64,000 bases of DNA from Leptospira langatensis (GCF_004770615.1 NZ_RQER01000001.1:434001-498000); one strand, 5' to 3'. Counted from the first letter of the stretch, positions 37,906 through 48,453 are shown. Notes: a model not told the origin generated them from the sequence alone. Program-made: numbers and translations.

Positions 37906-38973
37906 TTACGAAGTCTTGATCTGTTCTTGTCTCAATACTCTTCTTCCTCCTTGGAGGGAGTAAGATTTGAATCCTTTTTCTTGCAAGATCCTTGCCGCTC
38001 TCTTCGAGCGCATTCCCGACTCGCAAACCGCAATATAGATCTTATTCTTGGAAAAAGGGGAGAAGTCCGCATCGTCTATCTTAGATAAAGGAAAGAAGAT
38101 CGAGTTAGAGATAGGAAATTCAAGGGTTTCCTTTAATTCACGAATATCTAATAGAACCGTATTCGGATCTTCTTGCAGCGAGATCCATTCAGAAAAAGTA
38201 ATTTCCTCTTTGGGAATAGAGGAAGTCGTTTTTACCTCTCCACAAACGGTGCAATGGGGATCTGCTTGGATTTCCACTTCGTATACAAGAGGGGATTCCC
38301 ATTCTATTTGAAAGGAAGATCTTGTAGGAGATCTTTCCGGAAACAGTAGATATTGGATGGCAAGAGAAGCTTGGTACATTCCTGCAATTGCAGTTTGTAT
38401 TCCGAGAACGCCTCCTTCCGCGCAAGAAAGAAGGTCCGATCCATCTAGATCGGGATAGAGGCATTTATAGCAAGGCTTACCTTCCGGAGAGAAGATAGAT
38501 ATCTGAGCGCTTGTACGAAATACCGAAGCCGTTACGAACGGTTTTTTCTTTCGATGGGCGAGTCGATTGATCGCATATTTAGCAGGGACCTGGTCTGTAC
38601 AATCTAAGATAATATCCCAGGCGTCGAATCTCGCCTCGTCTATGGGATCTCCAAAGACCTCATGGAAGATCTCCGTCTTCAATCCGGGAACTCGAGCGGT
38701 TAGGAATTGTGCAGTGATATCCGTTTTTCTTTTTCCTAGATCGGAAAGAGTAAATGCGGTTTGTCTATGAAGATTACTTAATTCTATCGTATCGAAATCC
38801 CAGAGGCCGATTTTTCCAATGCCGGCGGTTGCTAGGTGCAGACTGGCAGGAGAACCTAGGCCTCCTAATCCGATGACTAGGGCAGAGCTTGCCCTAAGTT
38901 TTTCCTGTCCGGGTTCTCCCAAAAAAGGAAGTTTGATCTGTCTAGAGAAATACTTTCTTTCTTCCGGATCCAT
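37906..38973 (-). CDS. moeB: MoeB/ThiF adenylyltransferase fused to rhodanese
   Basis: This 355-residue bidomain protein has a ThiF/E1-like domain (residues about 5-240) with the nucleotide motif GLGGLGSPASLHLA, SNLHRQTAFT, DCTDQVPAKYAIN and zinc cysteine pairs CYKC/CTVC. A C-terminal rhodanese domain follows (about 255-350; catalytic Cys in IAVCESGMRSKRAA). MoeB adenylates the C-terminal glycine of MoaD for sulfur transfer, and the rhodanese can supply sulfur. Position opposite moaA-moaD-moaE supports the role. The MoaD gene in the cluster ends in Gly-Gly as required. Confidence 0.92.
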   Translation of the reverse strand: MDPEERKYFSRQIKLPFLGEPGQEKLRASSALVIGLGGLGSPASLHLATAGIGKIGLWDFDTIELSNLHRQTAFTLSDLGKRKTDITAQFLTARVPGLKTEIFHEVFGDPIDEARFDAWDIILDCTDQVPAKYAINRLAHRKKKPFVTASVFRTSAQISIFSPEGKPCYKCLYPDLDGSDLLSCAEGGVLGIQTAIAGMYQASLAIQYLLFPERSPTRSSFQIEWESPLVYEVEIQADPHCTVCGEVKTTSSIPKEEITFSEWISLQEDPNTVLLDIRELKETLEFPISNSIFFPLSKIDDADFSPFSKNKIYIAVCESGMRSKRAARILQEKGFKSYSLQGGRRVLRQEQIKTS

Positions 38974-39103
38974 AGAAGGATCATTGAACCAATTTTAGAT
39001 CCGAATACAAGGAATTTTGCACAAGAGTACCTTCTTTCCTTGAAAAGCAAGAAGAGTATAAATTCGCTTTCTTTGAGAATGGACTGTGATAATCTGAGTT
39101 CTC

Positions 39104-40042
39104 GTGGATGCGTACGCAAGAAAATTCGAAGTGCTTAGAGTAAGTGTGACTTCTCTTTGCGGATTCGGATGTATGTATTGTGCTCCGGGAACCGCGGCCG
39201 AGTCCCAAGTTTCTGTCCCTGCTTCCTTTTTGAGTCCCGAACTATTTCAGAGGAATCTGAGCTTATTGTCTAAGAAGCTCTCGATCCAAGAGATCCATTT
39301 GACCGGAGGAGAACCTACTCTTCATAAGGAGTTGCCGGAACTCGTTCGGATCTCTAACAAAGAAGGTATCCAGGATATTGCAGTGACCTCAAACGGTTTC
39401 TTTCGGGATGGACTAATCCGCGATCTAAAGGACGCCGGGCTGACTCGAATGAATTTTTCTCTGGATGCGCTGGAACAGACTGCTTTTTCTAGGATTTCCG
39501 GCAAGAACCTTCCCCTAGATCGGCTATTGAACCGAATAGAAGAGGCACTCTCTTTCGGTTTGGATGTAAAATTAAATTGCACTGTATTAAAAACTTATAA
39601 TGAAGATCAGATCCTTCCCTTATTGCATTGGACGGGAGCAAGGAATATATCGATCCGGTATCTGGAACTCATGAAAATGGGACCCTTGCAAGAAAAGCAT
39701 TCCGAATTATTCTACTCGGCGGAAGAGATCCGAGATCGATTGAGCTCCGACTTCGAATTTCTTTCCGTTCCCACTCCTTTGGAGTCCACGGCTCGTTATT
39801 ATGAGACCAAGGAAAAGTATAGATTCGGGATTATTGCCAACCATACGGAACCGTTTTGCGAGGGATGCAACAGGCTTCGCATGGACTCCCGAGGAAGGAT
39901 CTACGGATGCTTGAGCGATTTTCGCTCCTTCCCGGTTTCGGAAGACGGTACCGAGTTAGAGGCTTCTTTACATGCTGCCATGCAAACCAAGAAAAACGTG
40001 TTTACTGGAAGCGAGCTTTCTATGAAATACATAGGCGGATAA
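39104..40042 (+). CDS. moaA: GTP 3',8-cyclase MoaA
   Basis: This 312-residue radical-SAM enzyme converts GTP to the first Mo-cofactor intermediate (with MoaC). Cys19, Cys23 and Cys26 in SLCGFGCMYC form the SAM cluster. FCEGCNRLRMDSRGRIYGCL carries the second cluster. HLTGGEPTLH and NFSLDALEQ are typical. The GTG at 39104 is used; no earlier ATG is in frame. The usual C-terminal Gly-Gly is present (KYIGG). MoaC is not encoded in the window, so it must be elsewhere. Confidence 0.95.
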   Translation: MDAYARKFEVLRVSVTSLCGFGCMYCAPGTAAESQVSVPASFLSPELFQRNLSLLSKKLSIQEIHLTGGEPTLHKELPELVRISNKEGIQDIAVTSNGFFRDGLIRDLKDAGLTRMNFSLDALEQTAFSRISGKNLPLDRLLNRIEEALSFGLDVKLNCTVLKTYNEDQILPLLHWTGARNISIRYLELMKMGPLQEKHSELFYSAEEIRDRLSSDFEFLSVPTPLESTARYYETKEKYRFGIIANHTEPFCEGCNRLRMDSRGRIYGCLSDFRSFPVSEDGTELEASLHAAMQTKKNVFTGSELSMKYIGG

Positions 40043-40043
40043 G

Positions 40044-40286
40044 ATGGTTGTTCAAATTTTATTCTTTGCTGCAATGAAAGACTATTTTCCTTCCCAGGAT
40101 AGATTAGAGCTTTCGGAAAGTACGAATGTTAGGAGTTTGAGAGAGACCCTTGCTGAAAGAAAGCCGGAGGCTTCTTCCCTTTTGAGCCTAAGCAGGTTCG
40201 CCGTGAACCAAACCGTAGTCAATGACGATCATATTTTGCAGGAAGGGGTGGTGATCGCTGTTCTTCCCCCATCCAGCGGAGGTTAG
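40044..40286 (+). CDS. moaD: Molybdopterin synthase small subunit MoaD
   Basis: This 80-residue ubiquitin-like sulfur carrier ends in PPSSGG. The final glycine becomes a thiocarboxylate after MoeB adenylation and donates sulfur to the dithiolene. VQILFFAAMKDYF opens the beta-grasp fold. It starts one base after the moaA stop, and moaE starts one base after its stop, so the three are tightly coupled. Confidence 0.94.
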   Translation: MVVQILFFAAMKDYFPSQDRLELSESTNVRSLRETLAERKPEASSLLSLSRFAVNQTVVNDDHILQEGVVIAVLPPSSGG

Positions 40287-40287
40287 A

Positions 40288-40728
40288 GTGTCGGTCTTAG
40301 AAACATTCGCCCATATTACGTTTGAGCCGATCCCTATCCCCACGAAATTGCCCGAGATCCCTGAAATGGGAGCGTTTGTTTTCTTTTCCGGAATTGTGCG
40401 TAACGTAAACGAAGGAAAGAAGGTGACCCATCTAGAATACGAAGCCTATGTACCGATGGCGAATGAGACCATTCGCAGGATATTGTCAGATGCAAAGGAA
40501 AAATGGGATCTATTGCATGTGGATTGTACCCATAGATTAGGGAAATTGAATATATCTGAGATCGCCGTAACTGTTGAAGTGGGTTCCATGCATAGGGCAG
40601 AAGCATACGCTGCAAATCGATATATCATAGACAGGGTCAAACACGAGGTACCGATCTGGAAGAAAGAATTCTATTCGGACGGTTCCTCCGAATGGTCGCA
40701 AGGCTGTTCTCATGAAGCGGAGCACTGA
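40288..40728 (+). CDS. moaE: Molybdopterin synthase large subunit MoaE
   Basis: This 146-residue catalytic subunit of MPT synthase adds sulfur from MoaD to precursor Z. FSGIVRNVNEGKKVTHLEYEAY, HRLGKLNISE and VKHEVPIWKKEFYSDGSSEW, with active-site lysines, are diagnostic. It starts at GTG 40288 and overlaps mobA by 17 bases. Confidence 0.95.
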   Translation: MSVLETFAHITFEPIPIPTKLPEIPEMGAFVFFSGIVRNVNEGKKVTHLEYEAYVPMANETIRRILSDAKEKWDLLHVDCTHRLGKLNISEIAVTVEVGSMHRAEAYAANRYIIDRVKHEVPIWKKEFYSDGSSEWSQGCSHEAEH

Positions 40729-41320
40729 AAGTTCCGGTATCTTACTCGCAGGCGGCTTGAGCTCCCGAATGGGAAGGGACAAGGCACTTCTTTCCTTACG
40801 GGACGAGACCAATTTTCTGCAGAGATCCTATCGCAAACTTTCTAGACTTTGTGAAAGGGTATACGTTTCCATTCGGGAAGAACAAAGACAGATATATTCC
40901 GAGTACATTCCGAGCGGATCCTTGGTTTCCGATTCTATGGAGAAGGTGCAAGGACCCTTATGTGGCATCTTAAGTGCGTATTCCCTAGCAAGAAGCGAAG
41001 GAAATCCTAGTTCTTTTCTGGTTTTGGCAGTGGACATGCCTCATCTAAAACCTAAGACCTTACTCAGGCTTTTGGTCTATGGAAAGGATTCGAAAGACGG
41101 AGCCTTCTATCGGACTGAGGCCGGGATAGAGCCGTTATGCGGCCTTTATCGGTCCGAATTTCTCGCTTCGATTCTGGCAAGATCCAGGAAAGAGGAGGGG
41201 ATTTCCTTTTCTCCCAAGGAATTATTGGAAGAAGCGGACCTCTCTTTATTCGAAATACCTGTTCGAGAAAAAAGGGGATTTTCCAATCTGAATACCCCTA
41301 AGGATCTGTTGGGTTTTTAG
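40712..41320 (+). CDS. mobA: Molybdenum cofactor guanylyltransferase MobA
   Basis: This 202-residue nucleotidyltransferase attaches GMP to molybdopterin to give the MGD form used by bis-MGD enzymes such as the oxidoreductase 4 kb upstream. The GTP-binding start ILLAGGLSSRMGRDKALL, the LAVDMPHLKP metal motif and EPLCGLY are clear, and SNLNTPKDL closes the fold. Last gene of the moaADE-mobA operon. Confidence 0.94.
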   Translation: MKRSTESSGILLAGGLSSRMGRDKALLSLRDETNFLQRSYRKLSRLCERVYVSIREEQRQIYSEYIPSGSLVSDSMEKVQGPLCGILSAYSLARSEGNPSSFLVLAVDMPHLKPKTLLRLLVYGKDSKDGAFYRTEAGIEPLCGLYRSEFLASILARSRKEEGISFSPKELLEEADLSLFEIPVREKRGFSNLNTPKDLLGF

Positions 41321-41374
41321 GCAAAAACCGATTTACAGGGGGTCTCGGAGAGAAATTATGGCTCTACCAACCAA

Positions 41375-41447
<73 letters not shown>

Positions 41448-41489
41448 TATTACAGAGGAAAGCCTGTCCGCCCTCTGTCTTCTGAAACC

Positions 41490-42875
41490 ATGGAATTCAA
41501 GACAAAAAAAAATCAAAACGCATCCGTAGAATTAAAACTTACCTTCGACAAGAACGATCTAGAAAAAGCGTTCGAAAAGGCTTATAAAGAAAAGCAGAAG
41601 GAGCTAAAGGTTCCCGGCTTCCGCCCGGGCAAGGCTCCTCTGGACATGGTCAAGCGTCATCTAGGCGACTCTGTCGCAAACGACGCGATCAACCTTCTTC
41701 TTGTAGAATCCATCAGCGATCTGTCCGCAAAGCTGGAACACAAGATGGTCCGCTTTCCGAAATTTACCGTAGAGGACTATGTTCCCGGTAAGAGCTTGGT
41801 TGCGACTGCAGTATATGATTCCGAGCCGGAAGTCACTTTAGGAAAATATAAAAAGATCAAGATCAAACTTCCGGAAGTCCAAGTTACGGACGAGGATGTT
41901 CTGGACGAATTGCAACTTGTTCGTAAGCAGTTGGCCCGTAAGCTCTTGAGAGAGCCTCAAGAAGGTTCCGAGGCTGGCGATATCGTGGACATGGAGTTCG
42001 AAGTGAAGGAAGAGGGCAAGGAGCCTACCAACGCTAAGAACGGTTCTTCCGATTACAAATTGGGAGAGGCAAATAATCTTCCTGGTTTCGACGATCATCT
42101 CTACGGAATGAAGACCGGAGAGCTAAAGAACTTCTCCTATACGTATCCTGCTGATTATGGGCGGGAAGATCTCGCAAATAAGACCGTCGAATTTGCGATG
42201 ACCCTCAAGGCGATCTATAAGGAAGTATTACCCGAGTTAGACGACGATCTGGCAAACGAGTATGACGGATCTACTTCTCTGCAAGCATTGAAGGACAAAT
42301 TCAAGGAAGAACTCACCAAGAATTATATCGAAGGCGTAAAATCCAAGAAAATGGAAGAGATCTACAAGGAACTCGTCGAGGATTCCAAGTTCATCTTCCC
42401 AGATTCGTATGTGAACGAAGAGTCGGAGCATGTATACCAAGGTATGATGCAGGACATTTTGGGTAGAGGCCAAGGGGGAAGGATCCCCAAAGAAAGTATT
42501 CCGAGTATCGAAAAATACGCAGAGATGGTCGGAAAGCCTTTGGAAGAGATCAGAAGCTCTTTCAAGGATATTGCGGAAAACCGACTTAAGGGATACTTCG
42601 CAAGACAGAAATTGGCCGCAGCCGAGAATATCTCCCTAAGTGACGACGATTTCGATAAGGAAATTGGGACACTTGCCTCAAGATACGGTATGTCCGACGC
42701 CGATTTTAAAAAAGAGTTGGAAAAAGGTAAACTAATCGAGACTTATCGGGACAATTTTTTAGCAAAAAAGATCGACGATACCCTCTTCCAGCTTGTAGAA
42801 AAGAAATACAACGAGAAGATGAGTATCCGTCAGCTAAAGGAATTCCTTTCGAATAAGGAAACTGGAGGAGTATGA
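41490..42875 (+). CDS. tig: Trigger factor
   Basis: This 461-residue ribosome-bound chaperone and prolyl isomerase acts on nascent chains. The N-terminal ribosome-binding domain has the signature [10 protein letters not shown] (residues about 45-54). A PPIase-like middle domain (about 150-245) and a long helical C-terminal domain follow. The start at ATG 41490 gives the normal length; a longer frame from 41406 runs through the tRNA gene and is wrong. tig-clpP-clpX is a conserved order, and the stop overlaps clpP by four bases. Confidence 0.97.
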   Translation: MEFKTKKNQNASVELKLTFDKNDLEKAFEKAYKEKQKELKVPGFRPGKAPLDMVKRHLGDSVANDAINLLLVESISDLSAKLEHKMVRFPKFTVEDYVPGKSLVATAVYDSEPEVTLGKYKKIKIKLPEVQVTDEDVLDELQLVRKQLARKLLREPQEGSEAGDIVDMEFEVKEEGKEPTNAKNGSSDYKLGEANNLPGFDDHLYGMKTGELKNFSYTYPADYGREDLANKTVEFAMTLKAIYKEVLPELDDDLANEYDGSTSLQALKDKFKEELTKNYIEGVKSKKMEEIYKELVEDSKFIFPDSYVNEESEHVYQGMMQDILGRGQGGRIPKESIPSIEKYAEMVGKPLEEIRSSFKDIAENRLKGYFARQKLAAAENISLSDDDFDKEIGTLASRYGMSDADFKKELEKGKLIETYRDNFLAKKIDDTLFQLVEKKYNEKMSIRQLKEFLSNKETGGV

Positions 42876-43465
42876 GCGTAATTCCTGTCGTTATCGAACA
42901 AACGGGTAGGAGTGAAAGATCCTATGATATATATTCCCGTCTTTTAAAGGACCGGATTATTTTTCTTGGGAACGCAATTTCTGACGAGTACGCGAATGTT
43001 GTGATCGCACAACTTCTATTTCTAGACGCGGAAAACCCCGACCGAGATATCTATTTATATATCAATTCTCCGGGAGGATATGTTTCTTCCGGGCTTGCCA
43101 TTTACGACACTATGCAGTATATTAAGGCCGATGTTCGGACTCTTTGCGTAGGTCAGGCTTCCTCAATGGCGGCGCTATTGCTGGCAGGAGGAGCGAAAGG
43201 AAAACGTTCCGCTCTTCCTCATTCCAGGATCATGATGCACCAGCCTACCGGAGGAGCTACCGGCCAAGCTTCCGATATCGCGATCCAGGCAAAGGAAGTA
43301 TTGAAATTGAAGGAAGTCCTGAACGGACTCTATGCAAAACATACAGATAAGACCGTTGAGATGATCCAAAAGGATACGGAACGAGATCTGTATATGACTG
43401 CAGAAGAAGCGCAGGCCTACGGGATCATAGACTCCGTCATTTCAATCGAGCGCCAGAAGAATTAA
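42872..43465 (+). CDS. clpP: ATP-dependent Clp protease proteolytic subunit
   Basis: This 197-residue serine protease forms the tetradecameric chamber with ClpX. The catalytic triad is visible: Ser98 in GQASSMA, His123 in [10 protein letters not shown] and Asp172 in KDTERD. The YINSPGGYV loop is conserved. It starts at ATG 42872 within the trigger-factor stop. Confidence 0.98.
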   Translation: MSVIPVVIEQTGRSERSYDIYSRLLKDRIIFLGNAISDEYANVVIAQLLFLDAENPDRDIYLYINSPGGYVSSGLAIYDTMQYIKADVRTLCVGQASSMAALLLAGGAKGKRSALPHSRIMMHQPTGGATGQASDIAIQAKEVLKLKEVLNGLYAKHTDKTVEMIQKDTERDLYMTAEEAQAYGIIDSVISIERQKN

Positions 43466-43477
43466 TAGGGGGATCCC

Positions 43478-44749
43478 GTGGCAAAGAAACCTACCGGAAC
43501 CAATAGTAAGCAAAAATTATTTTGTTCGTTTTGCGGAAAAGAACAGGATTCCGTCAAACGGTTGGTCGCCGGTCCCGGTGTTTATATTTGCGACGAGTGT
43601 ATTTCCCTCTGTAACGAGATCATCGCCGAAGAGCCTGAGCAGGAAAAAGAACGCACAGAGCTTTTGGGCGAGGTCCCGAACCCAGCCGCCATCAAGGCAA
43701 TCCTAGACCAATATGTGATCGGACAAGACCATGCGAAGAAGGCTCTTTCCGTTGCGGTCTACAATCATTACAAAAGAATTTATCTCAAAGACAAGAAAGC
43801 CGATATCGAATTAGAAAAATCGAATATTCTTCTGATCGGGCCTACCGGTTCGGGAAAGACCCTTCTTGCACAAACGCTCGCTAAGATCATCAAGGTCCCT
43901 TTTGCGATCGTGGACGCTACCGCACTTACCGAAGCCGGATATGTGGGTGAGGATGTGGAGAATATTATTCTCAAGCTCATCCAAAATGCGGACAACGATA
44001 TCAAAAAAGCGGAGATCGGTATCATCTATATAGACGAGGTGGACAAGATCGCACGCAAATCCGATAGCGCCTCTATCACGAGAGATGTGAGCGGAGAGGG
44101 AGTGCAACAGGCTCTCTTAAAGATCATAGAAGGTACAGTGGCCAATGTCCCTCCTCAAGGCGGAAGAAAACATCCTCATCAGGAATATCTGCAAGTAGAT
44201 ACCAAGAATATCCTTTTCATTCTGGGTGGAGCCTTTGTGGATCTGGACAATATCATCAAGACCAGGACAGGTGTGAAAACCATCGGTTTCGGTAGCGATG
44301 AGAAAGAAGGAAAAGTCCTCCGAGACGAGTCCAAGGGAGAGATCCTAGCAAGAGTGATCCCAGACGATTTGATGAAGTTCGGGCTGATCCCTGAGTTTAT
44401 CGGTCGTATGCCTGTGATCGCGACTCTACAGGATCTGAGCATCGAAATGCTAAAACGCATCTTCAAAGAGCCTAAGAACGCAATTTTACGCCAATACACT
44501 AAGATTTTGGAAATGGAGAATGTGAAACTCTCCTTCGAAGAATCTGCCATAGACAAGATCGCGCAACTTGCGATCGAAAGAGAATCTGGAGCCCGCGGTT
44601 TACGAGCCATAGTCGAGAATTTGATGTTGGATCTGATGTATGAGATCCCTTCCCGTAAAGATGTGGAAGAGGTCATTATTACCGAAGACGCGGTTAACGG
44701 ACTCAAACCTCCTAAGTTAGTCTTGAAGAAAGAACCTAAGATCGCTTAA
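43478..44749 (+). CDS. clpX: ATP-dependent unfoldase ClpX
   Basis: This 423-residue AAA+ unfoldase feeds substrates to ClpP. The N-terminal zinc-binding domain uses Cys16, Cys19, Cys38 and Cys41. Walker A is [12 protein letters not shown], Walker [11 protein letters not shown], and the ClpP-contacting tripeptide region is of the IGF type (TIGFGSDEK). The start is GTG 43478, preceded by GGGGG. The 3' end overlaps the convergent PP2C-like gene by four bases. Confidence 0.98.
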   Translation: MAKKPTGTNSKQKLFCSFCGKEQDSVKRLVAGPGVYICDECISLCNEIIAEEPEQEKERTELLGEVPNPAAIKAILDQYVIGQDHAKKALSVAVYNHYKRIYLKDKKADIELEKSNILLIGPTGSGKTLLAQTLAKIIKVPFAIVDATALTEAGYVGEDVENIILKLIQNADNDIKKAEIGIIYIDEVDKIARKSDSASITRDVSGEGVQQALLKIIEGTVANVPPQGGRKHPHQEYLQVDTKNILFILGGAFVDLDNIIKTRTGVKTIGFGSDEKEGKVLRDESKGEILARVIPDDLMKFGLIPEFIGRMPVIATLQDLSIEMLKRIFKEPKNAILRQYTKILEMENVKLSFEESAIDKIAQLAIERESGARGLRAIVENLMLDLMYEIPSRKDVEEVIITEDAVNGLKPPKLVLKKEPKIA

Positions 44750-45846
44750 TCCCAAACCCGACCTACAGTCAAAATTGCCGCCTTCGAAAGGCCTTTCTTG
44801 CCGGTTTCGGCTTCTAGGAATCTTCCGAAATCTAAGGTGAGATCTCTGGAATTCTTATACTCTTTATTAGAGCTCCAATTTTGGAGTTTTGGGAAAAAGT
44901 GGGTTTCTGCGTTCCCGCTAGAGAGTTCCAACAAACGATCGCTCAGAACGACGAGAAATTCTCCTCGCTTTAAAGAGACTTTTTTCACATCTCTTTGGTT
45001 GCTTCGAAAATCATAGAAGATCTGTTTAGAATTCGGTAATACGTTCGTATTCCCATTCCTGTGAATGAATGCAGGAAGTTTTTGGTATTGCAGGATCCCA
45101 GCTTCTCCGTTCCTGGTCTCTAGATAAAAGAGGGTCAAATTCAAATAAGAGATTGGTGTGGAGCGAATGGCTCTATCAATTTTATATAATAGATCTTCTC
45201 CACGAAGCCCTGTAGTTTCTTGGGCAAGCGAGATCATTCCCTCCAGTCGGACCTTCAAAGCGGATTCCAAGGCACCGTAATTCGGGAAACCTGCGATAAT
45301 CCCTAGGCAACCGTCCGCGGTAGGAATGATATTGGCGTAATCGTTTTCTGCCTTCTCCGAACTGCGAGGAAAGACCGTTATATCCAGATTCTTGATCTTA
45401 TGCAAACGGACCTTATGAAAGAATTTCTGGATCTTGTCAGAAAGCTCCCTTTCCTTTTTGCCCAAAGCTTCTTGGGATACATTTTCCTCTTTCGCTTTCC
45501 TTTGATAGAGCGCGATCCGGAAATGTCTGGCCAGTTCTCCTAACTCATCTTCTCTTTCTGCCTCACCCGAATCTTCATATACGTCCTGGGTCCAGTTTTG
45601 TAATAGCTGGGTGAGAGAACGCAAGGATCTGAAATTAAACTGCAATAGATAGAATGTAAGAACTCCCAATATTCCGGAGAATAGGAATCCTACTAGGAGC
45701 CTGAGCCAAACAAAATGCCTGAGTTCCTTTCGGATCTCTTCCCCGAAAAGAAAATCGTCCAGGAGTAAATATAATAAAAATAGAATGAAAGAAGCGGTGA
45801 ATGCTGCAAACGCCAACCTATGCTTGGATTGAATCTGGGAAAACAT
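44746..45846 (-). CDS. Membrane protein with degenerate PP2C/SpoIIE-like domain
   Basis: This 366-residue protein starts at ATG 45846, two bases after tatC. Two transmembrane helices (about residues 11-30 and 45-67) precede a HAMP-like linker and coiled coil, then a SpoIIE-type phosphatase fold. In the expected GD-x-x-G-H/K-G metal motif it reads [15 protein letters not shown]; the key Asp is replaced. The earlier NDY motif is retained ([10 protein letters not shown]). It therefore looks catalytically impaired, possibly a regulator binding partner rather than a phosphatase. Tat genes lie upstream in the same orientation. Confidence 0.8.
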   Translation of the reverse strand: MFSQIQSKHRLAFAAFTASFILFLLYLLLDDFLFGEEIRKELRHFVWLRLLVGFLFSGILGVLTFYLLQFNFRSLRSLTQLLQNWTQDVYEDSGEAEREDELGELARHFRIALYQRKAKEENVSQEALGKKERELSDKIQKFFHKVRLHKIKNLDITVFPRSSEKAENDYANIIPTADGCLGIIAGFPNYGALESALKVRLEGMISLAQETTGLRGEDLLYKIDRAIRSTPISYLNLTLFYLETRNGEAGILQYQKLPAFIHRNGNTNVLPNSKQIFYDFRSNQRDVKKVSLKRGEFLVVLSDRLLELSSGNAETHFFPKLQNWSSNKEYKNSRDLTLDFGRFLEAETGKKGLSKAAILTVGRVWD

Positions 45847-45848
45847 GA

Positions 45849-46667
45849 CTACTTCCTTTCGATAATTGCGATCAAGACGAGAGAGATCGCGAACAAACCC
45901 AAGAGAGGGATGAAAAGCATAAGCATGGACATGATATCCGGTCCGGGAGAAAGTACCGCTGCCGCTACTGCCAGACCTAGGATCGCTTCTCTCCAATGAG
46001 AAAGTAGGAAAGAAAGTTTTAATATGCCAAGAGCAGCAAGTAATACCATGAGCACGGGCAATTGGAATGCAAGACCGAAGATCAGGTGTATATTAAAGAA
46101 TACGTCGTAGTATTCGTCGATGGGAAGCTTTGTTTCTATATCCAAAGGACGAAAGGTGACTAGAAAGATCCTAAGAAAATTCTCGAAGGCTTGCGTCCAA
46201 CAGAGCCATACTCCCAGCCAAAAAAGGATTGTGGAGAACGCGATGAGCGCTTTTCCGAGCCTTGCCGTCTTAGGTTCGAGCGCAGGGGCCACAAATCCCC
46301 AAAGAAAGACGAGAGTGAAGGGAAAACTCACGAGCACGGAGACCATAAACCCCGTTCTCAGATAGACCATGAACGGAGCCATCAGTTTGATCTGGTAGAA
46401 GGTGGCGCCTTCCCCCAAAACATTTTTATAAGGTCTCGTGAATATCTTATGGATCTCTTCCCCAAAGAACAAGGACGCTACAAAGAAGAAAGAGAACACA
46501 AAGATAGTCCTTAAAAGAACGCTCCTTAGTTCCTCTAGATGCTCTCCCAGGGTCATGAATTTTTCCCGCTCCTGTGTGAGAGCGTCTGGATCCGGACTGA
46601 GTTTCGGGGATTCTAGGTGTTTTTCTTTTAGAGGCTTTGTTTTTGAGGCCATAGGGTAAGAATGCAA
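45849..46667 (-). CDS. tatC: Sec-independent translocase TatC
   Basis: This 272-residue polytopic protein is the signal-receptor core of the twin-arginine translocase. [15 protein letters not shown] is the canonical opening, followed by six predicted helices, [15 protein letters not shown] and [15 protein letters not shown] segments. The usual start is uncertain: ATG 46667 or ATG 46652, neither with a clear ribosome site. It follows tatA and precedes the PP2C-like protein by two bases. Confidence 0.96.
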   Translation of the reverse strand: MHSYPMASKTKPLKEKHLESPKLSPDPDALTQEREKFMTLGEHLEELRSVLLRTIFVFSFFFVASLFFGEEIHKIFTRPYKNVLGEGATFYQIKLMAPFMVYLRTGFMVSVLVSFPFTLVFLWGFVAPALEPKTARLGKALIAFSTILFWLGVWLCWTQAFENFLRIFLVTFRPLDIETKLPIDEYYDVFFNIHLIFGLAFQLPVLMVLLAALGILKLSFLLSHWREAILGLAVAAAVLSPGPDIMSMLMLFIPLLGLFAISLVLIAIIERK

Positions 46668-46712
46668 ATCATCCGAGAGGAATTTGCCCGAGAAAAAGCT
46701 CGGGCGATTCGA

Positions 46713-46949
46713 TTACGCGGATTTTTTGGATTTCTTAGTGCTGGTTGCCGGCTTTTCTTCCGGTTCTTGGATCTTAGCGGATTCGCTATCGTCTCCTGAG
46801 AGGGACTTCCTAAAGGAGCGGATTCCGTCTCCTAAATCTTTTGCCAAAGAGGGAAGTCGCTTGCCTCCGAAGAGGAGAAGAGCTAAAAACAGGATAATGA
46901 GGATCTCCGGCCAACCTAAGTTTCCTATGAATGCAAGGGGTGAATACAT
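46713..46949 (-). CDS. tatA: Sec-independent translocase TatA
   Basis: This 78-residue TatA/E-type protein has one N-terminal membrane helix (PEILIILFLALLLFGGKRLP), an amphipathic helix (LAKDLGDGIRSFRKSL) and a charged tail rich in Lys and Glu. AAAGGAGGAAGA directly upstream supports ATG 46949; a 12-codon longer GTG/TTG-type start would add a non-family leader. No tatB gene is seen. Confidence 0.94.
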   Translation of the reverse strand: MYSPLAFIGNLGWPEILIILFLALLLFGGKRLPSLAKDLGDGIRSFRKSLSGDDSESAKIQEPEEKPATSTKKSKKSA

Positions 46950-47069
46950 GGATCTTCCTCCTTTGTTAGGATTTCGCGTCTGCAATATATGTCAAATAGT
47001 TAGTGGTAAAGATCCGATAATTCTATTAGGACCAAGGTCCTAATAGAAGGGTAAAGGAACCGAACCGGT

Positions 47070-47237
47070 ATGAGAATAGAAACTTCTGCCATAGATTCGA
47101 TCACAGTCCCCCTTCCAGTACAACAGCCCGGAAGCGAAGCGTCTATAGAAGAGGATCGGAAAAAAGAGGAGAATACTCCGAATTCCGATTATCTCTATGC
47201 ACTTTCCGTTGGTAGCTTGATCAATGTGCAGGTATAA
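47070..47237 (+). CDS. Small conserved-type protein, 55 residues
   Basis: This short frame starts at ATG 47070 and stops at TAA 47235-47237. The next gene starts three bases later, so the two should be co-transcribed. The protein is acidic, with an N-terminal METSAIDSIT-like stretch (MRIETSAIDS), a Pro/Glu-rich middle and a C-terminal YLYALSVGSLINVQV end that could pack as a hydrophobic helix. Codon choice is like its neighbours. I recognise no family. Support is mainly its position in the operon. Confidence 0.6.
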   Translation: MRIETSAIDSITVPLPVQQPGSEASIEEDRKKEENTPNSDYLYALSVGSLINVQV

Positions 47238-47240
47238 ACA

Positions 47241-48050
47241 ATGGCTCTGACAAAGGAACAAAAACAGGAATTCCAGGAGAAACTCGTAGATTTTCGGGCA
47301 TTTCTGGAAGATTTGAAAAAGGAAGGAACCCTTCTAAAGGCTCAGTCCAGAAAGGAACCTAAGATGGAGCCGTACTTTAATGTGGCTCTTTCTCTCAATG
47401 CTATTAAGAATATAAATACCTGTCTTTTGATAAACGAAATCTCCGTGGCTGTCTTGGATCTGAAATCGGATACCTACCTGAACCAAGGACGGAAGGAAAT
47501 TTATAGCGCAATTTCTTTCATGGAGAAGGTCGTGGGCACCGACTTTGAGTCGGGTCTTGCCGAAAACAAGGATCTGCTCGCTAAGATCGAGGAGTTCAAT
47601 CCGGTCCAAAGACTGAATTACGTAAAGGGGCTTCGCGTATGTACCACGAATACGATAGAGGCATTCGGTTCTAACTCCAAATGGAAATGGAGCTTTCCCG
47701 AGATCCATTTTAAAATCGCCATACTTAGTAAGAATCTTTTTGACTTCCGAGCTTTTGAGAGGGAAAGAGACTTAGAGAATCCGTATTATTATCCCAGACA
47801 AGAGCATTATAATTTGATCCTGGAGCTTTGTAACTATGCGGCCCAGGAATATCGGGCAAAATTCGATCTATCTACCCAAGACGCGGGAGATCTGAAAAAG
47901 TCCATTTCTCTCTTGGAGGTAAACCGCAAAATCTTACAAACTACGGGCGAAACTGAGGACTTAGGGAAGACAAAAACCCTGATAGAATCCTTAAAAGAAA
48001 AGGTAGAAGCTATAGAAGCGGAGAAGGAAAAGAAGAAAAAGAAGAAATAG
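47241..48050 (+). CDS. Coiled-coil protein of unknown function
   Basis: This 269-residue soluble protein is rich in helices with Glu/Lys heptads, especially in the first 60 and last 50 residues, and ends in a run of lysines. No signal or membrane helix is present. The middle contains [19 protein letters not shown] and a [24 protein letters not shown] segment. I do not recognise the family; it may be spirochaete-specific. It is just upstream of thioredoxin. Confidence 0.78.
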   Translation: MALTKEQKQEFQEKLVDFRAFLEDLKKEGTLLKAQSRKEPKMEPYFNVALSLNAIKNINTCLLINEISVAVLDLKSDTYLNQGRKEIYSAISFMEKVVGTDFESGLAENKDLLAKIEEFNPVQRLNYVKGLRVCTTNTIEAFGSNSKWKWSFPEIHFKIAILSKNLFDFRAFERERDLENPYYYPRQEHYNLILELCNYAAQEYRAKFDLSTQDAGDLKKSISLLEVNRKILQTTGETEDLGKTKTLIESLKEKVEAIEAEKEKKKKKK

Positions 48051-48100
48051 ACCCGTCCAATTTGTTATAAAGAGTGGGAAAAAAGGAGAAAATCTAGCTC

Positions 48101-48415
48101 ATGGCATTGACCGAAATAAACGACTCTACTTTCAATTCCGAAATCACTGAGGGTATGGTCCTAGTGGATTGCTGGGCCGAATGGTGCGGACCCTGCAGAA
48201 TGGTTTCCCCGGTTTTGGAAGAACTTTCCTCGGAGTTGAACGGTACCTTAAAGATAAAGAAATTGAACGTAGACGATAATCAGGACACCGCTCAGAAATT
48301 AAATATACAATCCTTGCCGACACTTTTACTTTTCAAAGACGGCCAATTGGTGGATAAAATTATTGGAGCCCTTCCTAAGGCGCAAATCAAGAGCTTCATC
48401 GAAAGGCATAAATAA
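48101..48415 (+). CDS. trxA: Thioredoxin
   Basis: This 104-residue thioredoxin has the active site WAEWCGPCRM (Cys29, Cys32), the cis-proline loop LPTLLLF and a normal fold length. It reduces protein disulfides in the cytoplasm, fed by thioredoxin reductase. AAGGAGAAAA before ATG 48101 is a good ribosome-binding site. Confidence 0.97.
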   Translation: MALTEINDSTFNSEITEGMVLVDCWAEWCGPCRMVSPVLEELSSELNGTLKIKKLNVDDNQDTAQKLNIQSLPTLLLFKDGQLVDKIIGALPKAQIKSFIERHK

Positions 48416-48453
48416 GCTTTTTCTAAAAACAAAAACACTGCGGCAGAAATCTC

